Shown: piece after piece, positions 62,365 to 64,000 of the stretch
How the letters are laid out: the number at the start of each line of letters is the position of its first letter
Position numbering within the stretch: the stretch's first letter is position 1
Origin: Hyphococcus sp.
GTDB lineage: Bacteria; Pseudomonadota; Alphaproteobacteria; Caulobacterales; Parvularculaceae
Length of the DNA stretch: 64,000 bases
Direction of reading: 5' to 3'
Assembly (NCBI GenBank): GCA_021776335.1
Contig: JAJFGB010000007.1
Span: 719,911-783,910, forward strand
Made by a program: the position numbers and the translations under genes
The notes under the pieces: model-generated
The model's database searches: none
The model's input: the letters and a program-made list of their open reading frames with translations, nothing else
Told to the model about the DNA's origin: nothing

Positions 62365-64000
62365 CTAGTCGAAAAAGAGTTTGCAGGAGTCGTTTATACT
62401 CGGGCGGCTACCAGAGTTCAGTTCGTCGAGGAATTCGTCGGGCTTTGAGAAGTCTCCTTTGACCGTACCATATATCCACCAACCGGCACCATGGGTGCGC
62501 TGCATGCTGAAGGCCGGCCCTAAACCTCCAATAGAATTACCGCCGCGTCCCCTGTAATCCTTCGGAGGGATGTAGCCCTCTCCTCCCGGTGACCACACTG
62601 CGGGTCTTGGTGGATCGCGAATTTCGACAAATCCATCGACTATTTTCGTCCATGAAAAATCAGGCGATTGAAAGAAATCAATATCGACGTCTGGGCGGTC
62701 AGGAATAGAATCAGCATCACAAGTGCAGAAAACTCCATCGTTTGAATCATAGACTATTTTTGTTCCTGCCGGAATTGGGCCGATAATGCCGCCATTGCCG
62801 AACTGCCCGCGAGGCACTGGAGCTAGCCCTGTTGGATCAACAAAGCTCAACGGATTCCCCGCCACATAAGCATAAGTATTAATCCCTCCCAATAATCCGA
62901 TGGGGTCGCTTTGCACATAGCGCCCGAGCAACGGATCATAGTCCCGGTTCCAATTCTGGAAGAGGGATGTTTCGGAATCTTCAAGCTGGCCGGGGAATTT
63001 TATCTTGTTGGTTAAGGAACCGGTAGCCGTAACTTCAACATTGTATGGCGTTGCGACGCGGTCCCAGACGACGGTTCCTATTGCGTCGGTCATTTTCTGC
63101 GGCTGCGCCACCTGATCCGTATGAATGTAATAAATCGTCGGCGTGACCGGGCTGTGGTCAATCATCGCCACCGGCATGAGGCCGAGATAAATATATTCGC
63201 GCAACGTTGCGCCGGTCGATCCATTGTGCTCGGCGATGAGCCGGCCAAACGGGTCATGGATCATATGGATGCTTGCGGCGCCTTCGGTCTTCGAGACCTG
63301 TTGGCCGTACGCGTCATAATCATAAGAGGCCTGAAGCACCGTGTTTTCGCTTGCGCTCGCCATGCGGCCTTCGGCGTCATAGGCAAATGTTTTCGTGACG
63401 CCGCCGGAGACATCAGACGACATCTGGCCGCTGGCGAGATAACTTAGCGTGCGGCTGGCGCCCGCCGTTACGCTTTGCAGGCGATGGGCGCTGGCGCCAT
63501 AGCTATAGCTGGCGGTCGTTAGTCCGGCCGCGCGGGTGCCGCCCGTGCGGGTCAGCGCCGTGCGGTTGCCCACAAGGTCATAAGCATAATCGATGGTCCC
63601 ATAGAGCCCGACCGCCTGGGTCAGGCGATTAAGACTGTCATATTGAAAGCTGCCATCGCGGTCGGCGCCAATATTGTCGGTGATCGATGTGATGTTGCTG
63701 TTATTGTCATAGGCGAAGGAAAGATCGAGAACGGACGAACCGCCAACCGCTGTTTTGAGGGATGAGGCCCGCCCATCCAAATCATGGCCCACAGTCATCG
63801 ACAGGCCATTTTCAAACAGGCCGGATTTCAGGGCCCACAATCCATAATCGCCGCCCAAGCCGCCGGATCTGGAACCGGACATCGGCACATGTTTGATATG
63901 CTTAAAGACTTTAATATAGGGCGAAGACCCTGTTTCCCGCATCCGGATCAAGGAAACCGGCCCATGCGTATTGTGGGCGTATACAATAACGCGTCCCGAT
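62365..64000 (-). CDS. RHS/YD-repeat polymorphic toxin (5' end outside window)
   Basis: The frame is open to the right edge, so only the last 545 residues are visible. They contain YD repeats (SFQYDSLNRL, IDYAYDLVGNRT, FAYDAEGRMAS, ASYDYDAYGQQV) and the hyperconserved RHS core end (NRDYDPLLGRYVQSDPIG...NTYAYVAGNPLSFVDPTG), where the tip is normally cut off by autoproteolysis. The C-terminal tip is the last 150 residues (about 62368-62817). It has CTCD, Trp-rich and DELNSGSRPSINDSCKLFFD segments, and I do not recognise it. The tip is probably an effector domain with the next gene as immunity. Confidence 0.9.
   Translation of the reverse strand, partial: SGRVIVYAHNTHGPVSLIRMRETGSSPYIKVFKHIKHVPMSGSRSGGLGGDYGLWALKSGLFENGLSMTVGHDLDGRASSLKTAVGGSSVLDLSFAYDNNSNITSITDNIGADRDGSFQYDSLNRLTQAVGLYGTIDYAYDLVGNRTALTRTGGTRAAGLTTASYSYGASAHRLQSVTAGASRTLSYLASGQMSSDVSGGVTKTFAYDAEGRMASASENTVLQASYDYDAYGQQVSKTEGAASIHMIHDPFGRLIAEHNGSTGATLREYIYLGLMPVAMIDHSPVTPTIYYIHTDQVAQPQKMTDAIGTVVWDRVATPYNVEVTATGSLTNKIKFPGQLEDSETSLFQNWNRDYDPLLGRYVQSDPIGLLGGINTYAYVAGNPLSFVDPTGLAPVPRGQFGNGGIIGPIPAGTKIVYDSNDGVFCTCDADSIPDRPDVDIDFFQSPDFSWTKIVDGFVEIRDPPRPAVWSPGGEGYIPPKDYRGRGGNSIGGLGPAFSMQRTHGAGWWIYGTVKGDFSKPDEFLDELNSGSRPSINDSCKLFFD

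Overview
The window looks like a chromosomal segment of an alphaproteobacterium. The evidence is family content: an isoquinoline-oxidoreductase-type molybdoenzyme, several TonB receptors, a VPLPA-CTERM protein, Fur-like boxes of 7-1-7 form, and a CATGATGCG..CGCATCATG-type repeat known from this class. A marine or aquatic member near Caulobacterales/Parvularculales is a guess from gene content only; no rRNA is present to fix it. Most core genes are GC-rich. Genes at about 26.3-27.3, 35.8-39.3, 43.7-48.6 and 60.9-62.4 kb are visibly richer in AT and look acquired.

Layout. 0-25.8 kb is mostly ordinary chromosome: an M16 zinc peptidase (cut by the left edge), an IorAB-like molybdenum oxidoreductase pair, a nitroreductase divergent from an Lrp/AsnC regulator, a TonB receptor, an OmpR-type two-component system, a heme-uptake locus (DUF6607-like lipoprotein, Fur-like boxes, heme receptor, b561-like membrane protein), a Rieske oxygenase with an amino-acid permease, a DUF3667 protein, a DDAH-like hydrolase, a hybrid histidine kinase with a degenerate ATP-binding N-box, and two tandem paralogous membrane proteins.

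25.8-39.3 kb is accessory. A palindromic dispersed repeat plus the 3' end of a LuxR/MalT-type regulator gene occurs twice, on either side of an AT-rich membrane-protein gene. Then come the complete 941-residue MalT-like regulator, two divergent paralogous XRE regulators, an HNH endonuclease paired with one of them, two small genes, a large P-loop GTPase-like protein, and a tightly coupled three-gene cassette: Z1-type SF2 helicase, a 150-residue unknown protein, and a DNA methyltransferase (ATGA overlaps at both junctions). This is the best candidate for an undescribed defence or restriction-like system in the window.

39.3-54.1 kb returns to housekeeping and secreted proteins: a kelch lipoprotein, a CinA/MoaB-like molybdopterin-binding protein, a CadC-like membrane regulator with TPRs, three secreted proteins including an SGNH hydrolase, a TPR protein coupled to a c-type cytochrome, L-serine deaminase, and a TPR-sulfotransferase.

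54.3-64 kb is a second accessory zone. A tRNA-Leu(UAA) gene is followed by two more copies of its 3' end. These lie in about 157-bp direct repeats that bracket a large secreted subtilisin-family peptidase. Beyond an aquaporin lies an RHS/YD-repeat locus: an RHS toxin gene (cut by the right edge) with an unrecognised C-terminal tip, two tandem paralogous candidate immunity genes, other small membrane genes, a phosphodiester glycosidase, and a displaced RHS fragment. That fragment carries a 104-bp insertion and supplies the last codons of the aquaporin gene.
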